The notes under the pieces were generated by a model that saw only the letters and a list, made by a program, of their open reading frames with translations, did no database searches and was not told the origin of the DNA. From positions 1-64,000 of the forward strand of contig NZ_PPXG01000009.1 in assembly GCF_002909485.1 (NCBI RefSeq): DNA of 64,000 nt, written 5' to 3'. Source of the stretch: Stutzerimonas stutzeri (GTDB lineage Bacteria; Pseudomonadota; Gammaproteobacteria; Pseudomonadales; Pseudomonadaceae). Positions within the stretch are counted from its first letter, which is position 1, and the number at the start of each line of letters is the position of its first letter. Of the stretch, positions 55,907-64,000 are shown in pieces. The position numbers were made by a program, and so were the translations under genes.

Positions 55907-57241
55907 TCAGAACTCGTGATCGGCGGTGTCAGGGTTGAGGTCGCTGATGCCGAGGGCACCGGCGGCCTGCTCGATTGCGGCGGTCTGCTTGACCAGTGCG
56001 CCGATGGCATCGCGTACTTTCTGCTGGCCTTCGGTGTTGTCCGAGGCGATCAGCTGATCGAACGCTTCGCCGTTCTCAGCACTTTCCACCAGAACCTGCA
56101 GCTTGGCTTCGGTAGTTTCCAGGTCGGTCTTCAGCGTGCTGTCCACCTCCGGGCTGACGCCCTGAACCAGCGATGCCAGGCTCGGGCCGGTCAGTGTGGT
56201 GCCGTCGACGCGCTTGTACTCGCCAAGATAGACGTTACGAACGCCACGGGCATTGAAGAAGTGCGAGTTGTGGGTGTTGTCGCTGAAGCAGTCGTGCTCG
56301 TCTTCGGTGGAGTTGGCTTCCAGAGCGACTTTCATGCGCTCGCCAGCCAGTTCGCCGAGGGACAGGCTGCCCATGCCGAAGAACATCTTGCGCAGGCCGT
56401 TTTCCGCGGTATCGGCTTCGAGGCTGGCGCGGTAGTTCTCGGCATTCGGCTGCCACTGCTCGACCATTTCCTGCAGGTCGCTGACCAGTAGTTCGGTCGC
56501 GACTTTCAGATAGGTGCGGCGGCGGTCGCAATTGTCGCCGGTGCAGCTTTCGCCTTCCACGTAGTCGGTGTAGGGCCGCTCGCCGGCACCTGGGCCTGTG
56601 CCATTGAGGTCCTGGCCCCAGAGCAGGAACTCGATCGCGTGGTAGCCAGTGGCGACGTTCGCTTCGGAGCCGGCCAGTTCGTTGAGGCTGGCCAGCAGCT
56701 CGGCGTTGATTTCGCTGGTGTCGACCTTGTCTTCGCCAATCTGCAGTTCGCTGTTGGCGATGATATTGGCTGTGGCGCCCGGGTTGCCGAGAGCGTGCTG
56801 GTAGTCGCCCTCGATGTAATCGATCAGGCCCTCATCGAGCGGCCAGGCATTGAGCTGACCTTCCCAGTCATCCACCACGGCGTTGCCGAAGCGGAATACC
56901 TCGGTCTGCATGTAGGGAACGCGGGCCGCCAGCCAGGCCTGACGCGCGGCCTGCAGGGCCTCTTCGCTGGGGTTGGCGAGGAGGGCGTCGACAGCTTCCT
57001 GCAGTTTCACGCCGGTGGCGTGGGCATCGCTGAATACCGCCAGCGCCAGATCGGCGTAGTGGCTGACGACTGCCTTGGCCGGTTTCTCATCGGGCGCCTG
57101 CGCCTTTTCGGCTGGCACGCTTTCGGTAGTGCTTTGCGGGGCAGCGGTCTGGTTCGCGGGGGGCTTGTCCTCACCGCAACCGGCGAGTGAGATGGCCACA
57201 GCGAGGAGGCTGGCGGTTGCCCAGATGGGGGTGCGTAGCAT
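55907..57241 (-). CDS. icmP: Imelysin-family iron-regulated lipoprotein (IcmP-like)
   Basis: The 444-residue lipoprotein has a signal with lipobox LAGC at Cys22, a Thr/Pro-rich linker, and two imelysin helical repeats. The family motif GxHxxE is GYHAIE at residues 199-204. The length and gene order match P. aeruginosa PA4370 (IcmP, 446 aa), an insulin-cleaving, iron-regulated protein. A role in periplasmic or surface iron handling is likely; the protease label comes from the homologue. AAAGGAA precedes the ATG at 57241. A Fur-like site lies upstream. Confidence 0.9.
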   Translation of the reverse strand: MLRTPIWATASLLAVAISLAGCGEDKPPANQTAAPQSTTESVPAEKAQAPDEKPAKAVVSHYADLALAVFSDAHATGVKLQEAVDALLANPSEEALQAARQAWLAARVPYMQTEVFRFGNAVVDDWEGQLNAWPLDEGLIDYIEGDYQHALGNPGATANIIANSELQIGEDKVDTSEINAELLASLNELAGSEANVATGYHAIEFLLWGQDLNGTGPGAGERPYTDYVEGESCTGDNCDRRRTYLKVATELLVSDLQEMVEQWQPNAENYRASLEADTAENGLRKMFFGMGSLSLGELAGERMKVALEANSTEDEHDCFSDNTHNSHFFNARGVRNVYLGEYKRVDGTTLTGPSLASLVQGVSPEVDSTLKTDLETTEAKLQVLVESAENGEAFDQLIASDNTEGQQKVRDAIGALVKQTAAIEQAAGALGISDLNPDTADHEF

Positions 57242-57299
57242 GTGCGGGTTCCTTTGCGTGCGAGTGAACGAAGCCGAGGGCTGCTCGGAAGCTATCAAT

Positions 57300-57318
57300 A
57301 ATGCGAAAGATTTTCATT
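57300..57318. promoter_or_regulatory. Fur-box-like operator of the imelysin gene
   Basis: AATGCGAAAGATTTTCATT matches the typical Fur sequence AATGAGAATCATTCTCATT at 15 of 19 positions. It is 59 bp upstream of the icmP-like start, between that gene and lemA. Iron repression of the imelysin is expected from homologues. Confidence 0.6.
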
Positions 57319-57413
57319 TTGTGCAAAGCCAATGCGTGCACAGGCTCTCTCTTCCGTTTCGGTGCAGCCGGTAGAATGCTGGCGTTCTGACGGCCTTTGT
57401 CCCTGGAGATGCT

Positions 57414-57986
57414 ATGAGCCTGAGCGCTGTGGTTGTGCTGGTTGTGCTGTTTCTCGTCGCCGCTTACGCGGTGATTCTCTACAACGGGCTGGTGCGTCTG
57501 AAGCATGGCGTCGGCAAGGTCTGGGCCAATATCGACGTGCTGCTGCGTCAGCGTCATGAAGAGTTGCCCAAGCTGGTGGAGACCTGCCGGCAGTACATGC
57601 AGCATGAACGCAATACGCTGGAGCAGGTGATCAGCGCGCGCAATGCCGTGTCCAGCGCGCGCGAGCAGGGCGATGTGAGCGCGCTGGGGCAAGCCGAAAC
57701 CGGTCTGCGTGCCGGCCTCGGGCGGCTGTTTGCGCTAGCCGAGAACTACCCCGAGCTCAAGGCCAACGAGAGTTTCCGCCATCTGCAGCAGCGCATCAGC
57801 GGACTGGAAAGCGGAATCGCCGATCGCCGTGAGCTGTACAACGAGGCGGTCAACCTGAACAACGTGCGCATCGAGCAATTCCCCGATGTACTGCTGGCGC
57901 GGACGTTCGGTTTCAAGGAGGCTGCCCTGCTGCAGTTCAGCGAGGCGGAGAAGGCCGACGTCGATCTCAAGGCGCTGTTCGGCTGA
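57414..57986 (+). CDS. lemA: LemA-family membrane protein
   Basis: The 190-residue protein has one N-terminal helix (VVVLVVLFLVAAYAVILYNG) followed by the LemA helical bundle (LVRLKHGVGKVWANIDVLLR; ENYPELKANESFRHLQQRIS). LemA proteins are widespread membrane scaffolds of unknown function. GGAGATGCT lies before the ATG. It overlaps nothing, but the GIDE-like gene begins 1 bp after its stop, suggesting a complex. Confidence 0.92.
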   Translation: MSLSAVVVLVVLFLVAAYAVILYNGLVRLKHGVGKVWANIDVLLRQRHEELPKLVETCRQYMQHERNTLEQVISARNAVSSAREQGDVSALGQAETGLRAGLGRLFALAENYPELKANESFRHLQQRISGLESGIADRRELYNEAVNLNNVRIEQFPDVLLARTFGFKEAALLQFSEAEKADVDLKALFG

Positions 57987-57987
57987 A

Positions 57988-58881
57988 ATGCATCCGGGCC
58001 AGGTTTTCACACTCATTCTCGCCGCCCCGCTTTGCGTCGGCGGGGCGTGGATCTGCATCGGTCGCTGGTCGCGTGCCCGTCATTTGCTCGATACCCCGAC
58101 TTCTCGCATTCGCTCGGCAGCCCAGGGGTATGTCGAGCTGGTTGGCGTGCTACGCGAGCTGATGGTGCCGCAACCGATGGCGCCGCTGACCGGCGAGCGC
58201 TGCCTGTGGTGGCGCTACCGTATCGAGGAGTACCGTTCCAACGGCAAGCGCAGCAGCTGGAGTGTGGTCGAACGCGGCGTCAGTGAAGCCTGGCTGCGCC
58301 TGGCCGATGCCACCGGCGAATGCCTGATCGACCCGCGTGGCGCGGAGGTCCATCCCGCCTTCCGCAAGGTCTGGACCGGCGATCTGCGCCACCCGCGCGG
58401 TGTCGCTCCGAGTGGCTGGGTCGGCCTGTTCAGCATCGGCAAGCGCTATCGCTACACCGAGGAACGTCTGCACGAGGGTGAACCGCTTTACGCACTCGGT
58501 GATTTCCGCACGAGCGGCGGCGGGCGACAGGGCCTCGACCTGCAATCCGCCAAGCGCGACGTGATCCGTCAGTGGAAGGGGGATTTCGCCGGCCTGCTGC
58601 AGCGTTTCGACAGCAACGCCGACGGTCAGCTCGACGAGCAGGAGTGGAGTCGCGTACGCCTGGCGGCGCGCCTCGAGGCGGAAGATCGGCATCGCGAGAG
58701 CAGCGCCGCGCCGGCATTGCACCAGCTGGGGCAGCCCGGGGAGGCGCTGCCTTTCGTACTGTCCAGCCACGGTGAAGAAGTGCTCACGCAGCGCTTCTAC
58801 TGGCAGGCCGCCGGTGGTGCACTGATGTGCCTGGCTGGCGCCGTCTGGCTGGCGTCGCAGCTGGGTGTGACGGCCTGGTAA
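57988..58881 (+). CDS. GIDE-domain-like membrane protein with an EF-hand loop
   Basis: The 297-residue protein has an N-terminal helix, a GIDE-type beta domain (GYVELVGVLRELMVPQPMAP; CLWWRYRIEEYR), and a second helix near the end (GGALMCLAGAVWLASQLG). Between them lies DSNADGQLDEQE (residues 208-219), a good EF-hand calcium loop with Asp at 1, Asn at 3, Asp at 5, Gly at 6 and Glu at 12. Bacterial GIDE proteins pair with LemA; no RING is visible. The start at 57988 follows the lemA stop by one base. Calcium binding is predicted only. Confidence 0.85.
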   Translation: MHPGQVFTLILAAPLCVGGAWICIGRWSRARHLLDTPTSRIRSAAQGYVELVGVLRELMVPQPMAPLTGERCLWWRYRIEEYRSNGKRSSWSVVERGVSEAWLRLADATGECLIDPRGAEVHPAFRKVWTGDLRHPRGVAPSGWVGLFSIGKRYRYTEERLHEGEPLYALGDFRTSGGGRQGLDLQSAKRDVIRQWKGDFAGLLQRFDSNADGQLDEQEWSRVRLAARLEAEDRHRESSAAPALHQLGQPGEALPFVLSSHGEEVLTQRFYWQAAGGALMCLAGAVWLASQLGVTAW

Positions 58882-58891
58882 ACCGGCCGGC

Positions 58892-59563
58892 TCAGCGCTT
58901 GCGTTTTTCGGCGATCCAGATGGTATGCCGGGTGCCGCGGTTGCCGTGGGCGAACACCTGCACTTCTTCGGCCTTGAAGCCGGCCTTGGCGAGCTTGTCG
59001 GAAAAGGCGCGGTCGGCGCTGGCCGACCAGACCGCGAGGATGCCGGACGGGCGCAACGCGCGGGCGCAGGCGTTGAGGCCGTCAGCAGAGTACAGCCAAC
59101 TGTTGCTCTTCTGCGTCAGTCCCTCGGGACCGTTGTCGACGTCCAGCATGATCGCATCGAAGCCCTGGGCTAACTCGGCGACGTCCTGGTTCAGCACCCG
59201 TGCGCGGGCATCGCGCAGCGGATTGCCGGACTTCTCGCCGAGTGCACCGCGGTTCCACTCGATCACCCCTGGCACCAGTTCGGCGACCAGCACCTCGGCG
59301 TCCGGCCCGAGATGGCGCAACGCAGAAGCGAGGGTAAAGCCCATCCCCAGCCCACCGATCAGCACGCGGGCCTGCGACCGTGCGGCGATCCGTTTGCAGG
59401 GAATCTCCGCCAGCGCGTCCTCTGAGCCATGGGTGCGAGTGTTCATCAGCTGATTGCCGTTTCCGCCCTGGATCTTGATGACGAAGTCATCGCCATATTC
59501 GAACAGGCACAAGGCGCCGCCAGTGGGAATGGCGGCGGTATCCAGGAGTACGAAGCGTTTCAT
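58892..59563 (-). CDS. Spermidine-synthase-like methyltransferase-fold protein
   Basis: The 223-residue protein has a Rossmann nucleotide fold (RVLIGGLGMGFTLASALRHL; DAIMLDVDNGPEGL) as in spermidine synthases, with an N-terminal strand pair and no full polyamine gate. The PAO1 counterpart is PA4368. The substrate is unknown; polyamine synthesis or a methyltransferase role are alternatives. It is convergent with the GIDE-like gene. Confidence 0.85.
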   Translation of the reverse strand: MKRFVLLDTAAIPTGGALCLFEYGDDFVIKIQGGNGNQLMNTRTHGSEDALAEIPCKRIAARSQARVLIGGLGMGFTLASALRHLGPDAEVLVAELVPGVIEWNRGALGEKSGNPLRDARARVLNQDVAELAQGFDAIMLDVDNGPEGLTQKSNSWLYSADGLNACARALRPSGILAVWSASADRAFSDKLAKAGFKAEEVQVFAHGNRGTRHTIWIAEKRKR

Positions 59564-59695
59564 CGGGGACTCGTTGTAGGCGCGGGCGATAAAAGGCTGG
59601 AAGTGTGGCCCATGTGCTCATGACTGGCCAGCGCCAGGGGGTAAGTGCGGGTGGCGATTCGAGGCGGCGATGCGCGCCAGCCGCGCGCTGTCGGG

Positions 59696-61756
59696 CTAGC
59701 GCAGCTCGGAATTGACTGCCCGATCGAATGGCGTCGACTGGCGCAGCAGCAGGTCGAGATCGCGGGCGGGCAGCGGCTTGCTGTAATAGTAGCCCTGGCC
59801 TTCCTGGCAACCTTCGGCGATCAGATAGGCTTCCTGCTCCGGTGTTTCGACCCCCTCGGCGATCACCGTCATGCCAAGGCTTTTGCCCAGCTGGATGACC
59901 GCGCGCACGATGGTCGCGCCCTCGTCCTGGCCGATGTCCTGGACAAAGCTCTTGTCGATCTTGATCTTGTCCAGCGGCAGGCTCTTGAGATAACTCAGCG
60001 AGGAGTAACCGGTACCGAAATCGTCGATCGCGATCAGCGCGCCGGAGCGCCGCAGGCTGTGCAGGTTGTGCGCTGCCGCGTCGATGTCTTCCATCAGCCC
60101 TGTCTCGGTCACCTCCAGTTCGAGGGTTTCGGCCGGCAACTGGTGCTTCTGCAGCAGCTCGCCGATCATCTGCGGTAGCTGCGGGTGGCGCAGTTGTACC
60201 GTGGAAAGATTCACCGCAACGCGCAGACCGGTGTAGCCCTCGGCATGCCACTGCCGCAGCTGGCTGCAGGCCTGATCGAGCACCCATTTGCCGATCTCGA
60301 TGATGCTGCCGTTCTGCTCCGCCAGCGGGATGAACAGATCCGGTGGGACCAGCTTACCCTGGGGGTGTTTCCAGCGGATGAGTGCCTCGACGCCGGTGAT
60401 GCGGTTCTGGCGGTAGTCGACCTGGGGCTGGTAGACCAGATGGAACTCGTTGCGCTTGAGCGCTTCGCTGAGGTCCTTTTCCAGCTCCCGACGGGCGCGC
60501 ATCTCGCTGTCGATGCTGGCGACATAGAACTGGTAGCGGTTGCGCGAGCGGCTCTTTGCCAGCGTCATGGTCTGCTCGGCCTTTTGCAGCAGCTTCTCGG
60601 TATTGTCGCCATCTTCCGGGTACAGCGTGATGCCGATGGTGGCGCGCAACCGAATCGGGTCGCCGTCGAATTCGATGGGGTTTTCCAGATCGTCCAGCAG
60701 CGCCTGAGCGAGCTCGGCGGCCTCGTAGGGCTGCTCGATGCCGCTGAGTACGAGGACGAACTGATCGCCGCCCAGTCGTGCCAGCGCACCGAGACGGCCA
60801 GCGGAGCCGCGCAGGCGGTCTGCCAGGGCCTTGAGCAGGCAGTCGCCGGCCTGATAGCTGTACTGCTCGTTTACACCCTTGAAGTCGTCAAGCCCCAGAC
60901 AAAGCACTGCGACGCGCCGCTGCATGCGTCGAGCCTCGTCGAGAATGTGGTCGAGCTGACTTTGCAGCTGCTGCCGGTTCGGCAGACCGGTCAGGGAGTC
61001 GTACTGGGTCATGCGATACAGGCTGCCTTCAGCCTCCTGACGCAGGTGCATGTTGTGTTCGATGGAGGCGAGCAAGCCGTTGGCCGTTTCCACCCACAGG
61101 CCTAGCTCGTTGCGCTCATGCCCACGGATCATCGGCAACTTGTGCTCGCCGGGCCGGTCGGGGTTGATCCGCGCCAGATGCTCGATGAGCTTGGTCAACG
61201 GACGGGTCAGCAGCCACTGGTAGATCAGGAAGAGCACGAAGCCCAGCGTAAGCGCACGGAGGATGCCGACGATGAAGATCACGATGGAGTCGTTGATGAA
61301 TTCCTGGCCGTATTTGGCGGTGTCCAGGGTTATGCGCAGCTCGCCGTAATATTCGTTGTAAGGCGGCTTGCCGATCAGCGGAATCGAGAACTGTCGATCG
61401 CGATGGAGAATCGGATCGGTCAGCCAGCGTGTCGGTAGGTCGATAGGTGGTCTGATCTTCAGCGCCAGCATGCCTTCGTCCGGATGGCCGATGGATGCCA
61501 TTCGAATCGATTCGTGCTGGAAGAGCCCCTCCATCACCTGGGCGCCCATCTCGCGGTCGAGGCTGTAGATCGCCTGAGTGGATGGGTCGCGGGTCATGCG
61601 CAGGATGCGTTGGGCATCGGCTTCGATCAACTGGCGTGTCTTGTAGGCGCCGAAGATGATCTGTGCGCAGCTGAGTACCAGCCCTACCGTAAGCGCCGAT
61701 AGCAGGACTACACGCAGGAGCTTACGCGACAGGCTATTGCGCATTTCCAGCTTCAA
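59696..61756 (-). CDS. bifA: Cyclic di-GMP phosphodiesterase BifA
   Basis: The 686-residue membrane protein has TM1 (LLRVVLLSALTVGLVLSCAQ), a periplasmic domain, TM2 (about 160-180), a linker, a GGDEF domain with the degenerate motif GGDQF (Gly329-Phe333) and an EAL domain with an intact E457-A458-L459 and the metal/catalytic set DDFGTGYSSLSYLKSLPLDK. In P. aeruginosa, BifA (687 aa, same GGDQF) degrades cyclic di-GMP and inversely controls biofilm and swarming. Gene order bifA-sodB matches PAO1. Confidence 0.95.
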   Translation of the reverse strand: MKLEMRNSLSRKLLRVVLLSALTVGLVLSCAQIIFGAYKTRQLIEADAQRILRMTRDPSTQAIYSLDREMGAQVMEGLFQHESIRMASIGHPDEGMLALKIRPPIDLPTRWLTDPILHRDRQFSIPLIGKPPYNEYYGELRITLDTAKYGQEFINDSIVIFIVGILRALTLGFVLFLIYQWLLTRPLTKLIEHLARINPDRPGEHKLPMIRGHERNELGLWVETANGLLASIEHNMHLRQEAEGSLYRMTQYDSLTGLPNRQQLQSQLDHILDEARRMQRRVAVLCLGLDDFKGVNEQYSYQAGDCLLKALADRLRGSAGRLGALARLGGDQFVLVLSGIEQPYEAAELAQALLDDLENPIEFDGDPIRLRATIGITLYPEDGDNTEKLLQKAEQTMTLAKSRSRNRYQFYVASIDSEMRARRELEKDLSEALKRNEFHLVYQPQVDYRQNRITGVEALIRWKHPQGKLVPPDLFIPLAEQNGSIIEIGKWVLDQACSQLRQWHAEGYTGLRVAVNLSTVQLRHPQLPQMIGELLQKHQLPAETLELEVTETGLMEDIDAAAHNLHSLRRSGALIAIDDFGTGYSSLSYLKSLPLDKIKIDKSFVQDIGQDEGATIVRAVIQLGKSLGMTVIAEGVETPEQEAYLIAEGCQEGQGYYYSKPLPARDLDLLLRQSTPFDRAVNSELR

Positions 61757-62041
61757 ATGAAGGTCCTTTTCCGTGCCGACGCTCGGTTGCGGAAGTATTG
61801 TTAGTCATTCGGCAATCGTCAAAGGCAATTAAACCAGTAAGTCAGCAAGCTCCGACTGTGCCGGCAGTACGTCTTAGGATGCAAGCCCAAAGGCGTAATC
61901 CTAAGGAAACATTGCGCGTCGATTACCGATACCGTAAGGCGACTTTTTTCCGGGCTGCAAATGTATAGCGGCAGGCGACACCTAACCCTTAAATGAAAAT
62001 GCCCGCAACAAGTGCGGGCATTTTCGTTAGCGCTGGGTGGC
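61757..62041. other. bifA-sodB intergenic region
   Basis: About 285 bp hold the bifA promoter region next to its start and the sodB terminator at the right. I see no credible gene in the region and no further operator. Confidence 0.5.
61995..62025. terminator. Terminator of sodB (bidirectional stem)
   Basis: GAAAATGCCCGCA and TGCGGGCATTTTC form a 13-bp stem with loop ACAAG and A/T-rich flanks, suited to termination of sodB on the minus strand. Confidence 0.9.
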
Positions 62042-62623
62042 TCAGCCGGCGAAGTTCTTCGCGACGAAGTCCCAGTTGACCAGGTTCCAGAACGCTTCGA
62101 CGAACTTCGGACGAGCGTTGCGGTAGTCGATGTAGTAGGCGTGTTCCCAGACGTCACAGGTCAGCAGTGGCTTGTCACCTGCAGTCATCGGGTTGCCGGC
62201 ACCGATGGTGCTTGCCAGGCCGAGGCTGCCGTCGGACTTCTTCACCAGCCAGGCCCAGCCGGAGCCGAAGGTGCCGATGGCGGTCTTGGTGAACTCTTCC
62301 TTGAACTTGTCGAACGAGCCGAAGGATGCGTTGATGGCATCGGCCAGCGCGCCAGTCGGCTGACCACCGGCGTTCGGCGCCAGGCAGTTCCAGAAGAAGG
62401 TGTGGTTCCAGACCTGAGCGGCGTTGTTGAAGATGCCACCGGAAGAGGTCTTGATGATGCTTTCCAGATCCTTGCCTTCGAACTCGGTGCCCTGGATCAG
62501 GTTGTTCAGATTGGTCACGTAAGCAGCGTGGTGCTTGTCGTGGTGAAACTCAAGCGTCTCGGCGGACATGTGCGGCTCGAGAGCGTTCTTTTCGTACGGC
62601 AGCGGCGGCAATTCGAAAGCCAT
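62042..62623 (-). CDS. sodB: Iron superoxide dismutase
   Basis: The 193-residue cytoplasmic enzyme converts superoxide to peroxide and oxygen. The metal ligands are in [20 protein letters not shown] and [13 protein letters not shown]. The [13 protein letters not shown] segment with glutamine at the second-sphere position is that of the Fe type. GGAGATACATC precedes the ATG. PAO1 sodB is the equivalent gene. Confidence 0.98.
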   Translation of the reverse strand: MAFELPPLPYEKNALEPHMSAETLEFHHDKHHAAYVTNLNNLIQGTEFEGKDLESIIKTSSGGIFNNAAQVWNHTFFWNCLAPNAGGQPTGALADAINASFGSFDKFKEEFTKTAIGTFGSGWAWLVKKSDGSLGLASTIGAGNPMTAGDKPLLTCDVWEHAYYIDYRNARPKFVEAFWNLVNWDFVAKNFAG

Positions 62624-63023
62624 GATGTATCTCCTACTCAGGTGTCGAGGATTGATGCGGCCAGCTGGAAGGAGCGTGTGAGGCGTGCCGGCGATACCGG
62701 TGAGCAGGAGCGAATGTGCGTCCCGCCCTGACCTCTGTCGTTCCCTTCGCTCGCTACATGCTTGCGCAATCTCTGGCCGTTCACGGTCGGCCGAACAGAC
62801 AGACTGAAGCCTTCCGCTTCATGTCTGCGAGCCAGCGATCATAGCACCCGACCTGCGGCAAAACCACGCGGCAACTGTATGGAATATAGGTTCCAGAGGG
62901 GTTGGCGAGGCGAGGCAGCGGATGCAAACAACTGGCTGCGCCTTGCGTGGACCGCGCCGTCGGGCTGGGCGTTCCTTGCGACCTGCAAAAATGGCGCGCG
63001 GCCGGTTGTCGCGCGCCAGGGCG
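62624..63023. other. sodB-argO intergenic region
   Basis: The 400 bp hold the sodB promoter region and, at the right, the argO terminator. Several short frames occur on both strands, but none has a ribosome site or protein-like composition. I see no recognisable RNA gene. Confidence 0.5.
62986..63017 (-). terminator. Rho-independent terminator of the LysE/ArgO exporter gene
   Basis: On the minus strand GGCGCGCG pairs with CGCGCGCC around a 9-base loop, followed by ATTTTTG. It lies a few bases after the exporter stop. Confidence 0.8.
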
Positions 63024-63632
63024 TCAGCTGGCGAATGCGAGCTGTGCGGCAATCGCGAACATCATGGCGGCGACGCCGAGGTCGATCAGATGCCAGGTCA
63101 GCGGGCGGGCCAGCCAGGGCGCAAGCCAGGCGCCACCGAGCGCCAGGGTCATGAACCACAGTGTCGATGCACTGGCAGCGCCCAGTGTGTAGGCGCCTGG
63201 CTCGGGCTGTTGTGCGCCGAGTGAGCCGATCAGTACCACTGTATCGAGATAGACGTGCGGATTGAGCAACGTCACCGCCAGCGCGGCCAACAGCACCGCC
63301 CGCAGCGGTCGCGGCTGCGCATCAGTGCTGCGCAGGCTCTGTGGCTTGAACGCGCGACGCAGCGCCAGGGTACCGTACCAGAGCAGGAAGGCGACGCCGC
63401 CCCAGCGGGTGATCTCCAGCAGTAGCGGGTTGTCCGCCAGCACCGCTGCCAGTCCGAATACACCGACGCTGACCAACAGTACGTCACAGACGATGCACAG
63501 CGCCGCCACTGGCAGATGGTGCTCCCGGCGCAGGCTTTGCGCGAGCACGAACGCATTCTGCGCGCCGATCGCCATGATCAGCCCCGCCGCGACCAGAAGG
63601 CCGTTGATATAGCTTTGCCAGATTGCATTCAT
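63024..63632 (-). CDS. argO: LysE/ArgO-family amino-acid exporter
   Basis: The 202-residue inner-membrane exporter has about six helices, with [20 protein letters not shown] at the start, the family's GAQNAFVL motif, and [19 protein letters not shown] in the middle. It exports arginine or related basic amino acids. A divergent argP-like LysR gene lies 90 bp away, the usual arrangement of the exporter with its activator. Confidence 0.93.
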   Translation of the reverse strand: MNAIWQSYINGLLVAAGLIMAIGAQNAFVLAQSLRREHHLPVAALCIVCDVLLVSVGVFGLAAVLADNPLLLEITRWGGVAFLLWYGTLALRRAFKPQSLRSTDAQPRPLRAVLLAALAVTLLNPHVYLDTVVLIGSLGAQQPEPGAYTLGAASASTLWFMTLALGGAWLAPWLARPLTWHLIDLGVAAMMFAIAAQLAFAS

Positions 63633-63722
63633 GCCGCACGCCTCGTCCGATTTACTGGCGAGTCTGGGCAGTGGGGCGTTATAAGAGAAACAAATTCTCT
63701 TCAGGGTGCATTAGGAATACTG

Positions 63723-64000
63723 ATGTTCGATTACAAATTACTCGCGGCGCTTGCGGCCGTTGTCGAGCAGGCGGGTTTCGAACGAGCCGCGCAGGCGTTG
63801 GGGCTTTCGCAATCGGCCATATCCCAGCGGATCAAATTACTTGAGGCGCGCGTCGGCCAGCCGGTGCTGCTGCGCGATACGCCGCCCCGGCCGACCGAGT
63901 TGGGTCAACGATTGCTCAACCATGTGCAGCAGGTGCGCTTGCTCGAGCGGGACCTGCAAGGGCAGGTCCCGGCGCTGGACGAAAATCGCCTGCCCGAGCG
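63723..64000 (+). CDS. argP: LysR-family regulator ArgP/IciA-like (truncated by window edge)
   Basis: The first 92 residues are visible: [20 protein letters not shown], the helix-turn-helix [20 protein letters not shown] and [16 protein letters not shown]. These are typical of ArgP (IciA), which activates argO in response to arginine and lysine. It is divergent from the exporter. The rest lies beyond the window. Confidence 0.92.
   Translation, partial: MFDYKLLAALAAVVEQAGFERAAQALGLSQSAISQRIKLLEARVGQPVLLRDTPPRPTELGQRLLNHVQQVRLLERDLQGQVPALDENRLPE

Overview
The window is high-GC gammaproteobacterial DNA. From about 21.0 kb to the right end it reads as a Pseudomonas chromosome of the P. stutzeri (Stutzerimonas) type. 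The gene order (sensor kinase, panE, response regulator, yajQ, mscS, ampG, SDR, hugZ-like, fxsA, groES-groEL, then mexVW-like pump, imelysin cluster, lemA, bifA, sodB, argO/argP) matches, from memory, the PA4398-to-PA4363 stretch of P. aeruginosa PAO1, with some blocks absent. No database was searched.

Bases 1 to about 21026 are the right-hand part of an integrative and conjugative element of the Tn4371 family. It starts with the tail of an unidentified gene. A cargo efflux module follows: a divergent TetR repressor, then a MexEF-OprN-like RND pump (adaptor, transporter, outer-membrane channel). The two divergent promoters overlap and carry three near-identical CATAC-N5-GTATG operators. Next come the core transfer genes: a LysR regulator, an EexN-type lipoprotein, traG (VirD4 coupling ATPase), a CopG-like protein, trbB, trbC, trbD, trbE, trbJ, a TrbK-like lipoprotein, trbL, trbF, trbG, trbI and a DUF2274 gene. 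Most junctions are ATGA stop/start overlaps. The element appears to end at a TTTTTTAT core (21019-21026) inside a small palindrome; this fits the TTTTTYRT attachment consensus that I recall for Tn4371-like elements.

The chromosome resumes with a DUF3182 gene and an alpha/beta hydrolase. A leftward set follows: a response regulator with degenerate GGDEF, a PanE-like reductase, a large sensor kinase, a PduO-type adenosyltransferase and a membrane protein that looks like a pore-less voltage-sensor domain. After yajQ, mscS, ampG, an alkyltransferase-like gene, a DUF481 protein, an SDR, a HugZ-like protein and fxsA come groES-groEL under a sigma32-type promoter.

The most interesting chromosomal system is at 38.3-45.5 kb. 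Behind a Fur-box-like site lie a TonB-dependent receptor, a secreted and membrane-anchored CobN-like chelatase, an ExbB/TolQ-like protein, a DUF2149 protein and HemP. This resembles the hmuRSTU haem loci of Bacteroidetes and suggests a haem acquisition or periplasmic de-metallation machine.

From 45.9 to 57.3 kb the leftward genes are a MexVW-like RND pair, a methyl-accepting chemotaxis protein, and an iron-linked cluster of two imelysin lipoproteins, a di-haem oxidoreductase-like lipoprotein and a DUF1513 protein, with Fur-like sites upstream. The right end holds lemA, a GIDE-like membrane protein with an EF-hand loop, a spermidine-synthase-like gene, bifA, sodB, an ArgO/LysE exporter and the start of a divergent argP-like LysR gene cut by the window edge.
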